From positions 1-64,000 of the forward strand of contig CAMWKB010000003.1 of the NCBI GenBank assembly GCA_947174705.1: DNA of 64,000 nt, written 5' to 3'. Under the pieces are notes generated by a model. It saw only the letters and a list, made by a program, of their open reading frames with translations, did not search any database and was not told where the DNA came from. This DNA comes from an uncultured Lachnospiraceae bacterium (GTDB taxonomy: Bacteria > Bacillota > Clostridia > Lachnospirales > Lachnospiraceae). The translations under genes and the position numbers were made by a program. Of the stretch, positions 39,315 to 49,076 are shown piece after piece. The stretch's first letter is position 1. Every line of letters begins with the position of its first letter.

Positions 39315-39590
39315 CTAATTCTTTTTATTCTTAAACCATTCAAGCAGTCTGCTTCCGATAACTATCTGTTCATCATCCGCCTGCAAAATATCGGGATAGT
39401 TTTCTTCTTCTACAATATCCTCATCATCCACAACATCATAGGTATCCTGCGGAAAACACAGCTCGGGATAAAATACGCACCACCAGACTAAAGCCATAAC
39501 CCCTAAAGCTGCAATTCTATTTCTTTGATTCAAAAAAATTTCTTTAATTCTGTTTCTCTGACTCCGAAAAATATCGTTAATCCTATTCAT
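39315..39590 (-). CDS. Hypothetical small protein with one hydrophobic segment
   Basis: 91 aa; basic N-terminus, one TM, acidic C-terminus. Confidence 0.5.
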   Translation of the reverse strand: MNRINDIFRSQRNRIKEIFLNQRNRIAALGVMALVWWCVFYPELCFPQDTYDVVDDEDIVEEENYPDILQADDEQIVIGSRLLEWFKNKKN

Positions 39591-39691
39591 TATAAATCCT
39601 CCTTTACGCCGAAATATTTATCCCGGTCTATAAAGGAGTATTGCCAGCTGCGGTGCAAATATTCTGACAATAAAATATTCAGGATACCGAT

Positions 39692-40375
39692 TTAGAGTTC
39701 ATTATTCTCCATTCTTATCTGCCTGATTATGGATTTCTCCTGATTGTCAATATGAAGTCTGGCTGCCTTGGCTGCCATCTCTTTGTCATTATTAATTATA
39801 CCATCATAAATCATTCTATGTTCTTCCACCAGATTATTATGCTTATCTTCTTCTTTAATGTATTCAAATCTATATCTATACATTTGCTCGGACAAGTTAT
39901 TAATAAGCTGAATCAGCCTCCGGTTTCCTGTTGCTTCCACAATAATATTATGAAGCTGTACATCCGCCTGCGCTATAGTAGTTGCATCCCCGGTTCTGGT
40001 TGCTTCCTCAAATTCATCACAGGCGTCTTTAAGCTGTGCCTTTTCTTCCTGCGTAATTCTGTCGCATGCAAGCTCAGCACAGAGCGCATCCAATGCTCTT
40101 CTCACCTCTAAAACATCCTTAAGATCCTTCTCGGTAATCTGTGCCACCTCAGCGCCGCGCCTTGGCATCATTACAACAAGCCCTTCTAATTCCAGTTTCC
40201 TGATAGCCTCTCTTATCGGCGTCCTGCTAACGCCTAACTGCTTCGCAAGATGTATTTCCATCAACCTCTCACCCGCTTTAAGTTCACCGGTCAGAATTGC
40301 TTTTCTAAGCGTATTAAACACCACATCCCTTAAAGGAAGGAATTCGTCTAAATTAGCTTGAAACCTATCACCCAT
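39692..40375 (-). CDS. GntR-family transcriptional regulator (FadR/FCD type)
   Basis: GERLMEIHLAKQLGVSRTPIREAIRKLELEGLVVMMPRRGAEV wHTH; all-alpha C-terminal domain. Confidence 0.94.
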   Translation of the reverse strand: MGDRFQANLDEFLPLRDVVFNTLRKAILTGELKAGERLMEIHLAKQLGVSRTPIREAIRKLELEGLVVMMPRRGAEVAQITEKDLKDVLEVRRALDALCAELACDRITQEEKAQLKDACDEFEEATRTGDATTIAQADVQLHNIIVEATGNRRLIQLINNLSEQMYRYRFEYIKEEDKHNNLVEEHRMIYDGIINNDKEMAAKAARLHIDNQEKSIIRQIRMENNEL

Positions 40376-40388
40376 ATATTTTCCCCCA

Positions 40389-41249
40389 CTATATGAATTC
40401 AGTCACAAAGACCTGTTTCGATAATCCACGCTGCTTAATTTGTTCTGCTGCGTTTTTCGCCGTTTCTTCGTTTGTAAATATACCAAATACCGTAGGACCG
40501 CTTCCGCTCATCAGGGCATTTTCCGCACCTTCATCCTTCATCAATTCCTTTATTTCATCAATCACCGGATACTCTTTTACCGTGACCGTTTCGAGTACAT
40601 TACCAAGCTTATCCGAAACTTTATTCAAGCTGCCTGCTCTAACAGCCTCTATCATTCCGTCAATGTCAGGATGATAGGTCAGTTTCTCAGCATGCAGGTT
40701 TTCGTAAACAAATTTAGTTGACACATTAATATCCGGCTTGGCAACCACTAAACTACACTGCGGCGGCGAAGGCAGCCTGGTTAAAACCTCGCCTATTCCT
40801 TCTGATAATGCAGTCCCGCCCATAAGGCAGTACGGAATATCCGCTCCCAGCTCTACGCCTATTTTCTGCAGCTCTTCCAAAGAGTAACCAAGTTCAAACA
40901 ATTCATTAAGTCCATGAAGCGTCGCTGCTGCATCCGTGCTGCCTCCAGCCATTCCTGCCGCAATAGGGATTCTTTTTGTTAAAAGAATCTCTACACCTTT
41001 AGTCACTCCGCTTTCTGCAAACAACCTCTCTGCCGCCCGGCAGATCAAATTATCTTTCCCTGCCGAAAGCTCACTGTTATCAACCTTTAAGACAATCCCG
41101 GTTTCCTCTTTCACCGTAAATGTCAGTGTATCGTAAATATCCACCGTCTGCATGATCATCTTCACATCATGATAGCCGTCCGGCCTGCGCCGCAGCACAT
41201 CCAAAGCCAGATTGATTTTCGCATATGCGTTTTTGGTTATTTGTTTCAT
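40389..41249 (-). CDS. ispE: 4-diphosphocytidyl-2-C-methyl-D-erythritol kinase
   Basis: KNAYAKINLALDVLRRRPDGYHDVKMIMQTV; IPIAAGMAGGSTDAAATL; ENALMSGSGPTVFGIF. Confidence 0.96.
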   Translation of the reverse strand: MKQITKNAYAKINLALDVLRRRPDGYHDVKMIMQTVDIYDTLTFTVKEETGIVLKVDNSELSAGKDNLICRAAERLFAESGVTKGVEILLTKRIPIAAGMAGGSTDAAATLHGLNELFELGYSLEELQKIGVELGADIPYCLMGGTALSEGIGEVLTRLPSPPQCSLVVAKPDINVSTKFVYENLHAEKLTYHPDIDGMIEAVRAGSLNKVSDKLGNVLETVTVKEYPVIDEIKELMKDEGAENALMSGSGPTVFGIFTNEETAKNAAEQIKQRGLSKQVFVTEFI

Positions 41250-41368
41250 GTGGGTTGTCCCCTTTTATGTATACTGTATTCACAAAAATAGATTGTACTT
41301 AATTTTATACAATCTATCAAGCTTTGTCAATCTATCCATATATTTCCTGTGTTTATTACGCCAAAAAA

Positions 41369-41405
41369 ACTCCCAACATCAAAGTCAACCTTCAATGTCG
41401 GGAGT
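41369..41405 (-). terminator. Terminator downstream of 41423-42052
   Basis: Minus strand ACTCCCGACAT ... ATGTTGGGAGTTTTTTT. Confidence 0.85.
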
Positions 41406-41422
41406 CTTATTCTCACTTAAAT

Positions 41423-42052
41423 TTAATTACTGCTTGTTGCAGCGCTGGTTGTAAGTCCGGCATCCTCTGCCATCTTATCAAAGCCTTTCATAACAGCATC
41501 ATATGTCTGCTTAGAGATTTCAGGAAGTTCGCCTCCCCATGTTTTCTCAGCCTGCTTGTAGCCTTTCTTAAATGCTTCACGCATTTCTTCAATCTTACTA
41601 GGATCTCCGCCTGTCAGTGCTGTAGCAAAATCAAGAATACGCTCTGAAGTCTGTTTTACGCCCCAGTAACCGTCTTCTGATATATCTTTCTGTGCCTGTG
41701 CCTTGGTAGCAGCATCTACTTCAAATTTACCGCCTGCTAAAATGCTCCATATGCCGTTTGCACTATTAAATGTCTGACCCTGCTTGGTCATCAGCTGTTC
41801 TACAATATTCTGTAACTGTTTCTGTCTTTCTTCCTGATCTGCTTTCATCTTAGCAACCAAATCAGTGTTCTGGGTATATGTCTTCTTAACAGTACTTGTT
41901 GCAGTTTCTTTAGACGGCTCATAAACAACACCTGATTCCTCAGCTGTTTTGTTTTCGTTCTTAGCCTCTTCTGTTTCTTTTGCTGCTGATGTCTGGCTTG
42001 TCTGATAAACATCATAATTGTTTACAGCATTGGTAACTCCGTTTACGCTCAT
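41423..42052 (-). CDS. Uncharacterised cytoplasmic protein
   Basis: 209 aa, MSVNGVTNAVNNYDVYQTSQTSAAKETEEAKNENK; own terminator. Confidence 0.7.
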   Translation of the reverse strand: MSVNGVTNAVNNYDVYQTSQTSAAKETEEAKNENKTAEESGVVYEPSKETATSTVKKTYTQNTDLVAKMKADQEERQKQLQNIVEQLMTKQGQTFNSANGIWSILAGGKFEVDAATKAQAQKDISEDGYWGVKQTSERILDFATALTGGDPSKIEEMREAFKKGYKQAEKTWGGELPEISKQTYDAVMKGFDKMAEDAGLTTSAATSSN

Positions 42053-42223
42053 TGCTAATCCCTCCTTGGAAAAATTTATAATATAGTCATTATAAAGAAT
42101 CTATTGATTCCGCCACTTCTGTTAATTATATCGTACCGTTTTCGCCAAAACATTAGGGCCATAATGAGTTATTTGCCATTTTTATGTATTTTTTATTACA
42201 TTTTTATGCCCATTCATGACTAT

Positions 42224-42694
42224 TTAATATTTTTTCTTGTTTTTATCATTATCAGAAGCGTTATCTGTATTGTCATTCTTGTTCTCATCCTTAGATGCGT
42301 TATAAGAAGCAGAAGTTACCCCATCCGTCGAATTAGTAGTCATGGTACATCTTCCGTCGAAGCATGCATCCTCGTCTATTACAAGGGATCTTGCGGTAAT
42401 GTTTCCTGTCAATTTACCGGTAGACAAAAGCTCCAGTTTTCCATTTACAACAATATCGCCCTCTACCTTTCCGGAAATAATAACATTCTGGGCATTGATA
42501 TCACCTTTAATCTGTCCCTCTGTACCCAAAATAAGCTGCTCTTTACATTCACAATTTCCGTTCAGCGTACCGTCTATACGGATAGTTTCAGGTGCGGTGA
42601 TATTTCCGTCAAATACCGCTCCCTTTCCGATTATTGTACCAATTTTGGTCCGCGCATCCGTTCCGGAATTTGCGTTTTTGTTTCTTCCCATCAT
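42224..42694 (-). CDS. Bactofilin / polymer-forming cytoskeletal protein
   Basis: IGKGAVFDGNITAPETIRIDGTLNGNCECKEQLILGTEGQIKGDINAQNVIISGKVEGDIVVNGKLELLSTGKLTGNI beta-helix pattern. Confidence 0.93.
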   Translation of the reverse strand: MMGRNKNANSGTDARTKIGTIIGKGAVFDGNITAPETIRIDGTLNGNCECKEQLILGTEGQIKGDINAQNVIISGKVEGDIVVNGKLELLSTGKLTGNITARSLVIDEDACFDGRCTMTTNSTDGVTSASYNASKDENKNDNTDNASDNDKNKKKY

Positions 42695-42709
42695 TATATG
42701 ATCCTCCTT

Positions 42710-43447
42710 TTATCCTTTTGCCTTAATTACTGTCAACGGATCTATCGGATTTCCTTCAAAGGTAATCTCGTAGTCCAGCTGTGTATCATCTATAGTAATA
42801 GTAAACAAGGTATCTCCAGCCTCAACCTGCGCGCCTTCTGTCGCCATGACTTCCGCTTCCTGATGGCACATATAACGCGTCTTATAACCCTTTTTATGTT
42901 CGACTTCGATTATAACCGGACATGTATCATCAGACGTAACCGAAGTTACCGTACCGTCCCCGGTTGCCACTATATTTCCCTCAACATGCGTATTGATTGA
43001 AAGATACGGCTGCTCTTCAGAATAAGAAGCAAGTACCGAACTTATTCCTGAAGAAGGATAGCGAATCGGAACATAGTCCTCCGGATCAGGTTCCGGCTCT
43101 GCCTCAGCTTCCGCCTCTTTATTCTCAATCTCTTCTTTTAATTCTGCATTTTCCGCTTTCAGTGCCTGCATTTCATCATTTAAGCTATTCTTTTCTGCCT
43201 CTAACTGTACAACCAGTTGTTCCTTAGTCTCCAGCTGCTCTTTTAAATCCTGTTGTCCGCCGCCCGACGGATATAAGCGATATACCATATATCCCATAAT
43301 TGCCGCTGCCGCACATATAACAACGATAAGGCAGATAAGCGCACGAAAAGCGAACTGCGAAATATGAAATTGTCTGCCTGCCTTACCCGTATTGGATATG
43401 AAGAGTAAAGAAAAGGATTCCTTATGCTTATGTCCTTTACGTTTCAT
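42710..43447 (-). CDS. Membrane-anchored M23-like protein with degenerate active site
   Basis: Start MKRKGHKHKESFSLLFIS; TM, coiled coil, then an M23-like fold; LDYEITFEGNPIDP in place of LHFE. Confidence 0.75.
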   Translation of the reverse strand: MKRKGHKHKESFSLLFISNTGKAGRQFHISQFAFRALICLIVVICAAAAIMGYMVYRLYPSGGGQQDLKEQLETKEQLVVQLEAEKNSLNDEMQALKAENAELKEEIENKEAEAEAEPEPDPEDYVPIRYPSSGISSVLASYSEEQPYLSINTHVEGNIVATGDGTVTSVTSDDTCPVIIEVEHKKGYKTRYMCHQEAEVMATEGAQVEAGDTLFTITIDDTQLDYEITFEGNPIDPLTVIKAKG

Positions 43448-43587
43448 ATAACCACCCATACCTTTCCGTAACATGCAACATTTGAGCTGGTGGGCACAAA
43501 ATTGTCAATTACTAATCTATAATACCATATATTTTAGAAAAATAAAATATATGAAATGTCGCATGTTTAAAAAAATGCAAAAAAGTT

Positions 43588-43624
43588 CCGGACAGGATTT
43601 TTAATATAACGAATTCCCGTCCGG
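43588..43624 (-). terminator. Terminator downstream of the SPOCS/LysM gene
   Basis: Minus strand CCGGACGGG ... CCTGTCCGGAACTTTTTT. Confidence 0.8.
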
Positions 43625-43663
43625 TTTTTATCTGTATAAAGTTTGAAGTTTATGAAAAATTTG

Positions 43664-45220
43664 TTAGGAAATTCCTTTTACCACAAGGATTTTATCTCCT
43701 GCCTTAATTTCTTCTGAGACAAGCTCGTTAGTTTCTTTCAGCTGCGATATCGGCACATAATATTTCTTGCCTATATCCCAGAGCGTATCTCCGGTTCCGG
43801 CAATATAAATAACAATACCCGGGAGATCGCTGACCTTATTCATATCTAACTCAGATACATTAATTTCCGTAATGAGACTGGTCTTTTTAGTCGTAAAGAC
43901 AAGCACGTCAAAATTAAGCACTGCCTTGATATCCAATTCATCGCTGTCAATCATTGTTACCGAAAGCTGTTCCGTATTCCAATGAATATGATAAGCACAG
44001 GAAGAATCTATACCGGGTACATCAATAAAATATTGGAAAGGCATGGAGCTCTTGGTTGCGTACAATGTATTCTGTCCATTGGTGCAAAGATAGATTGTTG
44101 TAATATTAAGCTCTCCCGTAACGGAAATTCCGTTCTCAACAATCGTCTGCTCCGCAATCTGAATCCCGGCCTCGCTATGTACAAGCTGATACATGTGCAT
44201 TTCGGTATTCTGAATCTTGGCATGGTCTGCCACCCTGCATTTTCCACTGTTATGAAGAAGCAGGCTCTTTAATGACACATCTGTCGTTATTGCTTCAATT
44301 TCTTTTGCCACACCGTAAATATCGGAAAGCACTTCTAGGCTTTCCTCTTCATAGAGACGGATTTCCAAATCCAGTACGTTCTCTACGCAAAATACCCTTT
44401 CTTCCCCGTCAAAGTCCGGTTTAACTTCCACGTTGCACTGGGAAGTTGTATAGCGGATATCGGGTATCATATTTTCACGGCAGCCATGACATTCTATCAT
44501 TCCGCTGAACGGTACGGTATTTTCATACCAGATTGCTTTGTCATTATCGCCTTCGCCCTCATAGATGAAAAAGGCTTTCATCTCTCCCTGCAGACCAATC
44601 TTTTCATCCAATGCCTTGAATTCTATATTATTCAGTGTAATGCTTTGCCAGATTATATTAAAAGCATTGGGCAGATTACCGGGAAGCTCCATTTCTTCTT
44701 TGATACGGAAAATATCCTTTTTGTTCACCGTCATTTGCAAAAGCGGATATACCTGTTTACGATATTCTACCGGTTCTTCATGATAGATATCGACTGCCGC
44801 TTCCTGTTCCATTTTTTCTTCCTGTTCGATTTCAAAAGAAATCATCGCCTGCACGCTGAGTTTTCTGGAGTTAATAAGTCCAACGCTCAAATCTTCGATC
44901 ATCCACGAGGTCAGCACCGTATCTCCGTTATGTATTCCCTCCATATTAACTTTTTCCTCAAACGGAAGCTCCGCTTCCATGCTGGCGCACATTCCTTCTT
45001 CTTCTGTCAGATACAACATCTGCACCTGGAGCTTTCCCCTCAAACTGACACGATCGTCATTTATACGGATTTCATCCATGACAACCTCTCCCTTTACAGC
45101 GATCAGGTTGTTTACATCCGGTCTATTATCCGATATATTTACATCCTCTTCCAATACCATCTGGGTTCCTGCCTTGCTTGCGATGCGGTCCATATGTATC
45201 TTTTTCTTCACTAATTCCAC
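43664..45220 (-). CDS. SPOCS (DUF3794) repeat protein with C-terminal LysM
   Basis: Repeated DUF3794-type segments; C-terminus VIYIAGTGDTLWDIGKKYYVPISQLKETNELVSEEIKAGDKILV (LysM). Confidence 0.9.
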   Translation of the reverse strand: MELVKKKIHMDRIASKAGTQMVLEEDVNISDNRPDVNNLIAVKGEVVMDEIRINDDRVSLRGKLQVQMLYLTEEEGMCASMEAELPFEEKVNMEGIHNGDTVLTSWMIEDLSVGLINSRKLSVQAMISFEIEQEEKMEQEAAVDIYHEEPVEYRKQVYPLLQMTVNKKDIFRIKEEMELPGNLPNAFNIIWQSITLNNIEFKALDEKIGLQGEMKAFFIYEGEGDNDKAIWYENTVPFSGMIECHGCRENMIPDIRYTTSQCNVEVKPDFDGEERVFCVENVLDLEIRLYEEESLEVLSDIYGVAKEIEAITTDVSLKSLLLHNSGKCRVADHAKIQNTEMHMYQLVHSEAGIQIAEQTIVENGISVTGELNITTIYLCTNGQNTLYATKSSMPFQYFIDVPGIDSSCAYHIHWNTEQLSVTMIDSDELDIKAVLNFDVLVFTTKKTSLITEINVSELDMNKVSDLPGIVIYIAGTGDTLWDIGKKYYVPISQLKETNELVSEEIKAGDKILVVKGIS

Positions 45221-45302
45221 AAAAATACCTCCATGCGTATTCTTATTGTATTGTATGCCGCATGAAGGTAATCTATGACTTTTATTCTGTCAGAGCGCCG
45301 GT

Positions 45303-46208
45303 TTATTCTACCGCGCCGATTAGTTCGTTTATGTCCGTGACGGAATTATTCCGCATATATTCTTCAATTCCCTCTACCACTTCCACAGTTGTATAAGGAT
45401 TGACAAAATTCATGGCGCCGACGGCTACTGCCGAAGCTCCCGCCAGTATAAATTCGATAGCATCCTCGGCTGACGCAATTCCGCCCATTCCGATAACCGG
45501 AATCTTTACGGCATGGGACGCCTGATACACCATCCTTACAGCCACAGGCTTGATTGCAGGACCCGAAAGACCGCCTGTTTTATTGGCAAGCACAAATTTT
45601 TTCCTATAAATATCAATCTTCATTCCGGTAATCGTATTGATCATTGAAAGCGCATCCGAGCCTGCCGCTTCCGCAGCTTTGGCCATCTCCGCAATATCCG
45701 TAACATTCGGACTGAGTTTCATTATGATTGGCTGCTTTGCCTTTTTCTTTATCTTAGATGTTATGTCGTATAAGCTGTCGGCCTTTTGTCCAAATGCTAT
45801 TGCCCCTTCTTTTACGTTCGGGCATGAAACGTTAATTTCAAGCATATCTACGGGCTCATCGGCAAGCATTTCTACAACTTCAAGATAATCGTCCACAGTT
45901 TTGCCGCATACGTTTACAATAATTTTGGTATCGTATTGTTTTAAAAAAGGAATATCCCTTTTTATAAAAACATCAATACCCGGATTCTGCAAGCCTATAG
46001 CGTTTAACATACCGCCGTACACTTCCGCCACGCGAGGCGTAGGATTCCCCGGCCAGGGCACATTGGCAACGCCTTTGGTAACCACTGCTCCAAGCTTGTT
46101 CAAATCCACAAACTCACCATACTCCATTCCTGAACCAAATGTCCCGGAAGCCGTCATAACCGGATTTTTAAAAGTAACTCCTGCAATCTCAACCTTTGTA
46201 TTCATCAA
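45303..46208 (-). CDS. pyrD: Dihydroorotate dehydrogenase, catalytic subunit (type 1B)
   Basis: KNPVMTASGTFGSGMEY; EINVSCPNVKEG; NKTGGLSGPAIKPVAVRMVY; adjacent to pyrK. Confidence 0.96.
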   Translation of the reverse strand: MMNTKVEIAGVTFKNPVMTASGTFGSGMEYGEFVDLNKLGAVVTKGVANVPWPGNPTPRVAEVYGGMLNAIGLQNPGIDVFIKRDIPFLKQYDTKIIVNVCGKTVDDYLEVVEMLADEPVDMLEINVSCPNVKEGAIAFGQKADSLYDITSKIKKKAKQPIIMKLSPNVTDIAEMAKAAEAAGSDALSMINTITGMKIDIYRKKFVLANKTGGLSGPAIKPVAVRMVYQASHAVKIPVIGMGGIASAEDAIEFILAGASAVAVGAMNFVNPYTTVEVVEGIEEYMRNNSVTDINELIGAVE

Positions 46209-46993
46209 ATTTCCACCTCGTTTGCTTCAAATACCGGACCATCCGTACATATACGCGCATTGTTCACATGCGAATGGTGGTCCACCTCCTTAGTCTTACA
46301 TACACAGCCAAGGCAGGCTCCCACACCGCAGGCCATTCTCTCCTCTAAGGATATATATGCTTCAATCTTATTCTCTGCCGCATATTGCTTAATCGCACGA
46401 AGCATAGGCATAGGTCCGCACGCCATGATCACATCAGCCTGCAGGTCATTCTCTCTTATGGCATCCATTACATTGCCCCTGCTGCCTACGCTGCCATCCT
46501 CTGTCGCAATATAGAGCTTACCATTCTCAGATAACTCCTCTTTTAAAAAAAGGTCCGCGTTCCTGTATCCGGCAATGATCATTTTGTCTGCATCAAGCTC
46601 TTTCGCTAATTGCAGCATCGGCGGAATTCCTATGCCGCCGCCCATAATGAATACCCTTTTCCCTTCAGCCTTCTCAAGCGGAAAACCATTTCCAAGCACG
46701 CCGAGAACCGCTGCCTTATCTCCCGAATGATATGTGGAAAATTCTCTGGTTCCCTGCCCTGCGACACGGTATACAAGACGAAGCCATCCTTTATTTTTAT
46801 CCACCTCACATATGCTGATAGGTCTTGGAAGCAGCGTCGCGGCATTACTTGGATAAAGCGCTACGAACTGCCCCGGCTTTGCATCCTGTGATAAGTCTGT
46901 TTCCAGCCACAAATCATAAATATTTTCTGAAATTTCAGCTTGTGACACGACTGTCGTTATTACTTTTTTCTTCTGTGCCATATTAGTAACCAT
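46205..46993 (-). CDS. pyrK: Dihydroorotate dehydrogenase electron-transfer subunit
   Basis: PGQFVALYPS, GGGIGIPPMLQLAKEL, ACGVGACLGCVCKT [2Fe-2S] cysteines. Confidence 0.96.
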   Translation of the reverse strand: MVTNMAQKKKVITTVVSQAEISENIYDLWLETDLSQDAKPGQFVALYPSNAATLLPRPISICEVDKNKGWLRLVYRVAGQGTREFSTYHSGDKAAVLGVLGNGFPLEKAEGKRVFIMGGGIGIPPMLQLAKELDADKMIIAGYRNADLFLKEELSENGKLYIATEDGSVGSRGNVMDAIRENDLQADVIMACGPMPMLRAIKQYAAENKIEAYISLEERMACGVGACLGCVCKTKEVDHHSHVNNARICTDGPVFEANEVEI

Positions 46994-47006
46994 ACCCTTT
47001 CTCCCA

Positions 47007-47059
47007 ACCTGCGATGTTTGGGCAGCGCCGAAAGCGCTTTAGCACCAATACTCGCAGGT
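47007..47059 (-). other. Multi-tier palindromic RNA-hairpin element between pyrC and pyrK
   Basis: Minus strand ACCTGCGA-gta-TTGG-tgctaa-AGCGC-tttcg-GCGCT-gc-CCAA-aca-TCGCAGGT: nested stems of 8, 4 and 5 bp, all perfect. Confidence 0.7.
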
Positions 47060-47081
47060 GAAAAATTTATTTTTCCCCATA

Positions 47082-48404
47082 TTATTTTTCCGGATTTTCA
47101 AATACAATTTTCCCGCCACATATAGTATATTCAATAACCCCCGGCATACGCTGTCCAATAAACGGCGAATTACCTGACTTAGACACAAAGTTACCTGCTA
47201 TCCACTCCGCGTCCTTATCAAAAATAATTATATCCGCAGGCGCCCCCTCCGCTATATAGCCTGCATCCAGATGATATAATCCCGCAGGCGCAAGGCTCAT
47301 TTTCTCCATAAGCTGCATCATAGTCAGGTGTCCGGGTATTACCAACTCCCTTATTCCAAGCGACAACGCCGTTTCCAAGCCTATGATTCCGCTTGGCGCT
47401 TCAGTAATAGGTTTAGCTTTCTCTTCGCTGCTATGAGGTGCATGGTCGGTAGCGATCATATCAATCGTTCCGTCTTTCAATCCCTCTATGATTGCCATTC
47501 TGTCTTCCTCTTCACGCAGCGGCGGATTCATTTTCGCAAGCGTACCGTGTTTGATTGCCGCCTCCTCTGTTAAAGTAAAGTGATGAGGCGTAGCTTCCGC
47601 AAAAATATGACAGCTATGTCGTTTTGCCCGTCTGACAAGCTCTACCGCTTCTTTCGTGCTTATATGTTGAATCGATAAATCTGCCTCTTCTTCAACCGCA
47701 ATCTTAATATCCCGCTCTACCATACTGATTTCGGCTTCCCGCGGTGAACCGCCAATTCCAAAGTGAGCTGCGGCTTTTCCCGCATTAATGCCGTTATTGG
47801 TGATATATTCAGGGTTTTCTTCATGCAGGCTCACCGGCTTGTTAAGTTCTGCCGCCTTTCTCAACGCCATGCGTAACAACTCTTCGTCCAGAATGGGTAT
47901 GCCGTCATCCGTAAATCCGGCCGCGCCCATCCGGCTTAAAGTTTCCATATCGCTTAGTTCTTTACCTTTCATACCTACGGTAACATTAGCGCAGCTATAT
48001 ACATTAATGTCGGTTTTCTGCCCCTTCTCAAGCACATATTTAAGGGTCTCGACGTTATCGACTGCCGGCTTGGTATTGGCCATTAACACCACACTGGTAA
48101 AACCTCCCCTGGCCGCCGCTGCCGCCCCGCTCTCAATATCCTCTTTATAAGTAAATCCCGGATCCCTAAAATGTACATGTACATCCACCAGCCCCGGCGC
48201 GACAATTTTGCCCGCGGCATTAATTTGACCAATTTGGTCAACTTCTTTCTCATCAACCTTCAACCCGCTTTGTTCAATAATCTCAGCCAATGAACACTCA
48301 GCCGGTGCAATACAGGCAATCCGTCCCTCATTGATCAATATATTTCTGACCCCTTCCAGACCTGATTTAGGGTCAATTAAATATCCATTCGTAATATATA
48401 ACAT
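47082..48404 (-). CDS. pyrC: Dihydroorotase
   Basis: GKIVAPGLVDVHVHFRDPGFTYKEDIESGAAAAARGGFT; DMIATDHAPHSSEEK. Confidence 0.97.
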   Translation of the reverse strand: MLYITNGYLIDPKSGLEGVRNILINEGRIACIAPAECSLAEIIEQSGLKVDEKEVDQIGQINAAGKIVAPGLVDVHVHFRDPGFTYKEDIESGAAAAARGGFTSVVLMANTKPAVDNVETLKYVLEKGQKTDINVYSCANVTVGMKGKELSDMETLSRMGAAGFTDDGIPILDEELLRMALRKAAELNKPVSLHEENPEYITNNGINAGKAAAHFGIGGSPREAEISMVERDIKIAVEEEADLSIQHISTKEAVELVRRAKRHSCHIFAEATPHHFTLTEEAAIKHGTLAKMNPPLREEEDRMAIIEGLKDGTIDMIATDHAPHSSEEKAKPITEAPSGIIGLETALSLGIRELVIPGHLTMMQLMEKMSLAPAGLYHLDAGYIAEGAPADIIIFDKDAEWIAGNFVSKSGNSPFIGQRMPGVIEYTICGGKIVFENPEK

Positions 48405-48496
48405 ATTTTTCCTCTATCCCAAACACCTGCTTCGGATGACTATTTTATCGCTCACAGCATCCCTTCGTCTGTAACAATCTAATTGTACCACATTTT

Positions 48497-48916
48497 TCAG
48501 CTAAACACTACCGGCTTATCAATATATTCCATCTTTACCACAACATACGGATAGCTTGGTGAAGCCTTTCCCTTATCCTCCACGCCGGGCCCTATCAGAT
48601 TAGTATCAATATAAACAGCATTGCTTGTTTCATACAATTCATTTACCGCAATACTATAACCGCCTGTTTCCTGTTCTCCATATCCGACGCAGATATAGAC
48701 AAATCCCTGGTCCTGAAATGTCATCTTAAAATTGTTAGCCTTCTTCTGTTCGATCATATCAAGCAGTTCTTCCGGAAGCTTATCTTCCGCAATGACAGAA
48801 AAATCCAAATCCCTGATTTTCTCCATCGGGTCTTGTTTCGCACCGCAGGCAATAACGCCCATGCACATTAACATAACTAACACTGCGCTGCACATTCTTT
48901 TTCCTAATTCATACAT
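48497..48916 (-). CDS. Lipoprotein, PrcB-like domain
   Basis: Lipobox GVIACGA; FQDQGFVYICVGYGEQETGGYSIAVNELYET. Confidence 0.65.
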   Translation of the reverse strand: MYELGKRMCSAVLVMLMCMGVIACGAKQDPMEKIRDLDFSVIAEDKLPEELLDMIEQKKANNFKMTFQDQGFVYICVGYGEQETGGYSIAVNELYETSNAVYIDTNLIGPGVEDKGKASPSYPYVVVKMEYIDKPVVFS

Positions 48917-49076
48917 AGTAATAATCTTTCCTTTCGCAATTGTCTATCACAATAAAACCTTGTTATTACTAATTCTATTAGGAAACAGAAAAGTCTATTC
49001 CTATTGATTAAAAAAGAGAAGTCCTATATAATAAGCTGAAGAAGCAAACATCGCGTAAAACCGGGAGGCAATGATT

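Noticed and set aside
42104-43000. 298-aa plus-strand ORF
   Set aside because: Fully antisense to the bactofilin and M23-like genes, which have clear domain signatures; its hydrophobic composition looks like a complement artefact.
44486-45214. 242-aa plus-strand ORF
   Set aside because: Antisense to the SPOCS/LysM gene; F/H/I-rich composition without recognisable motifs.
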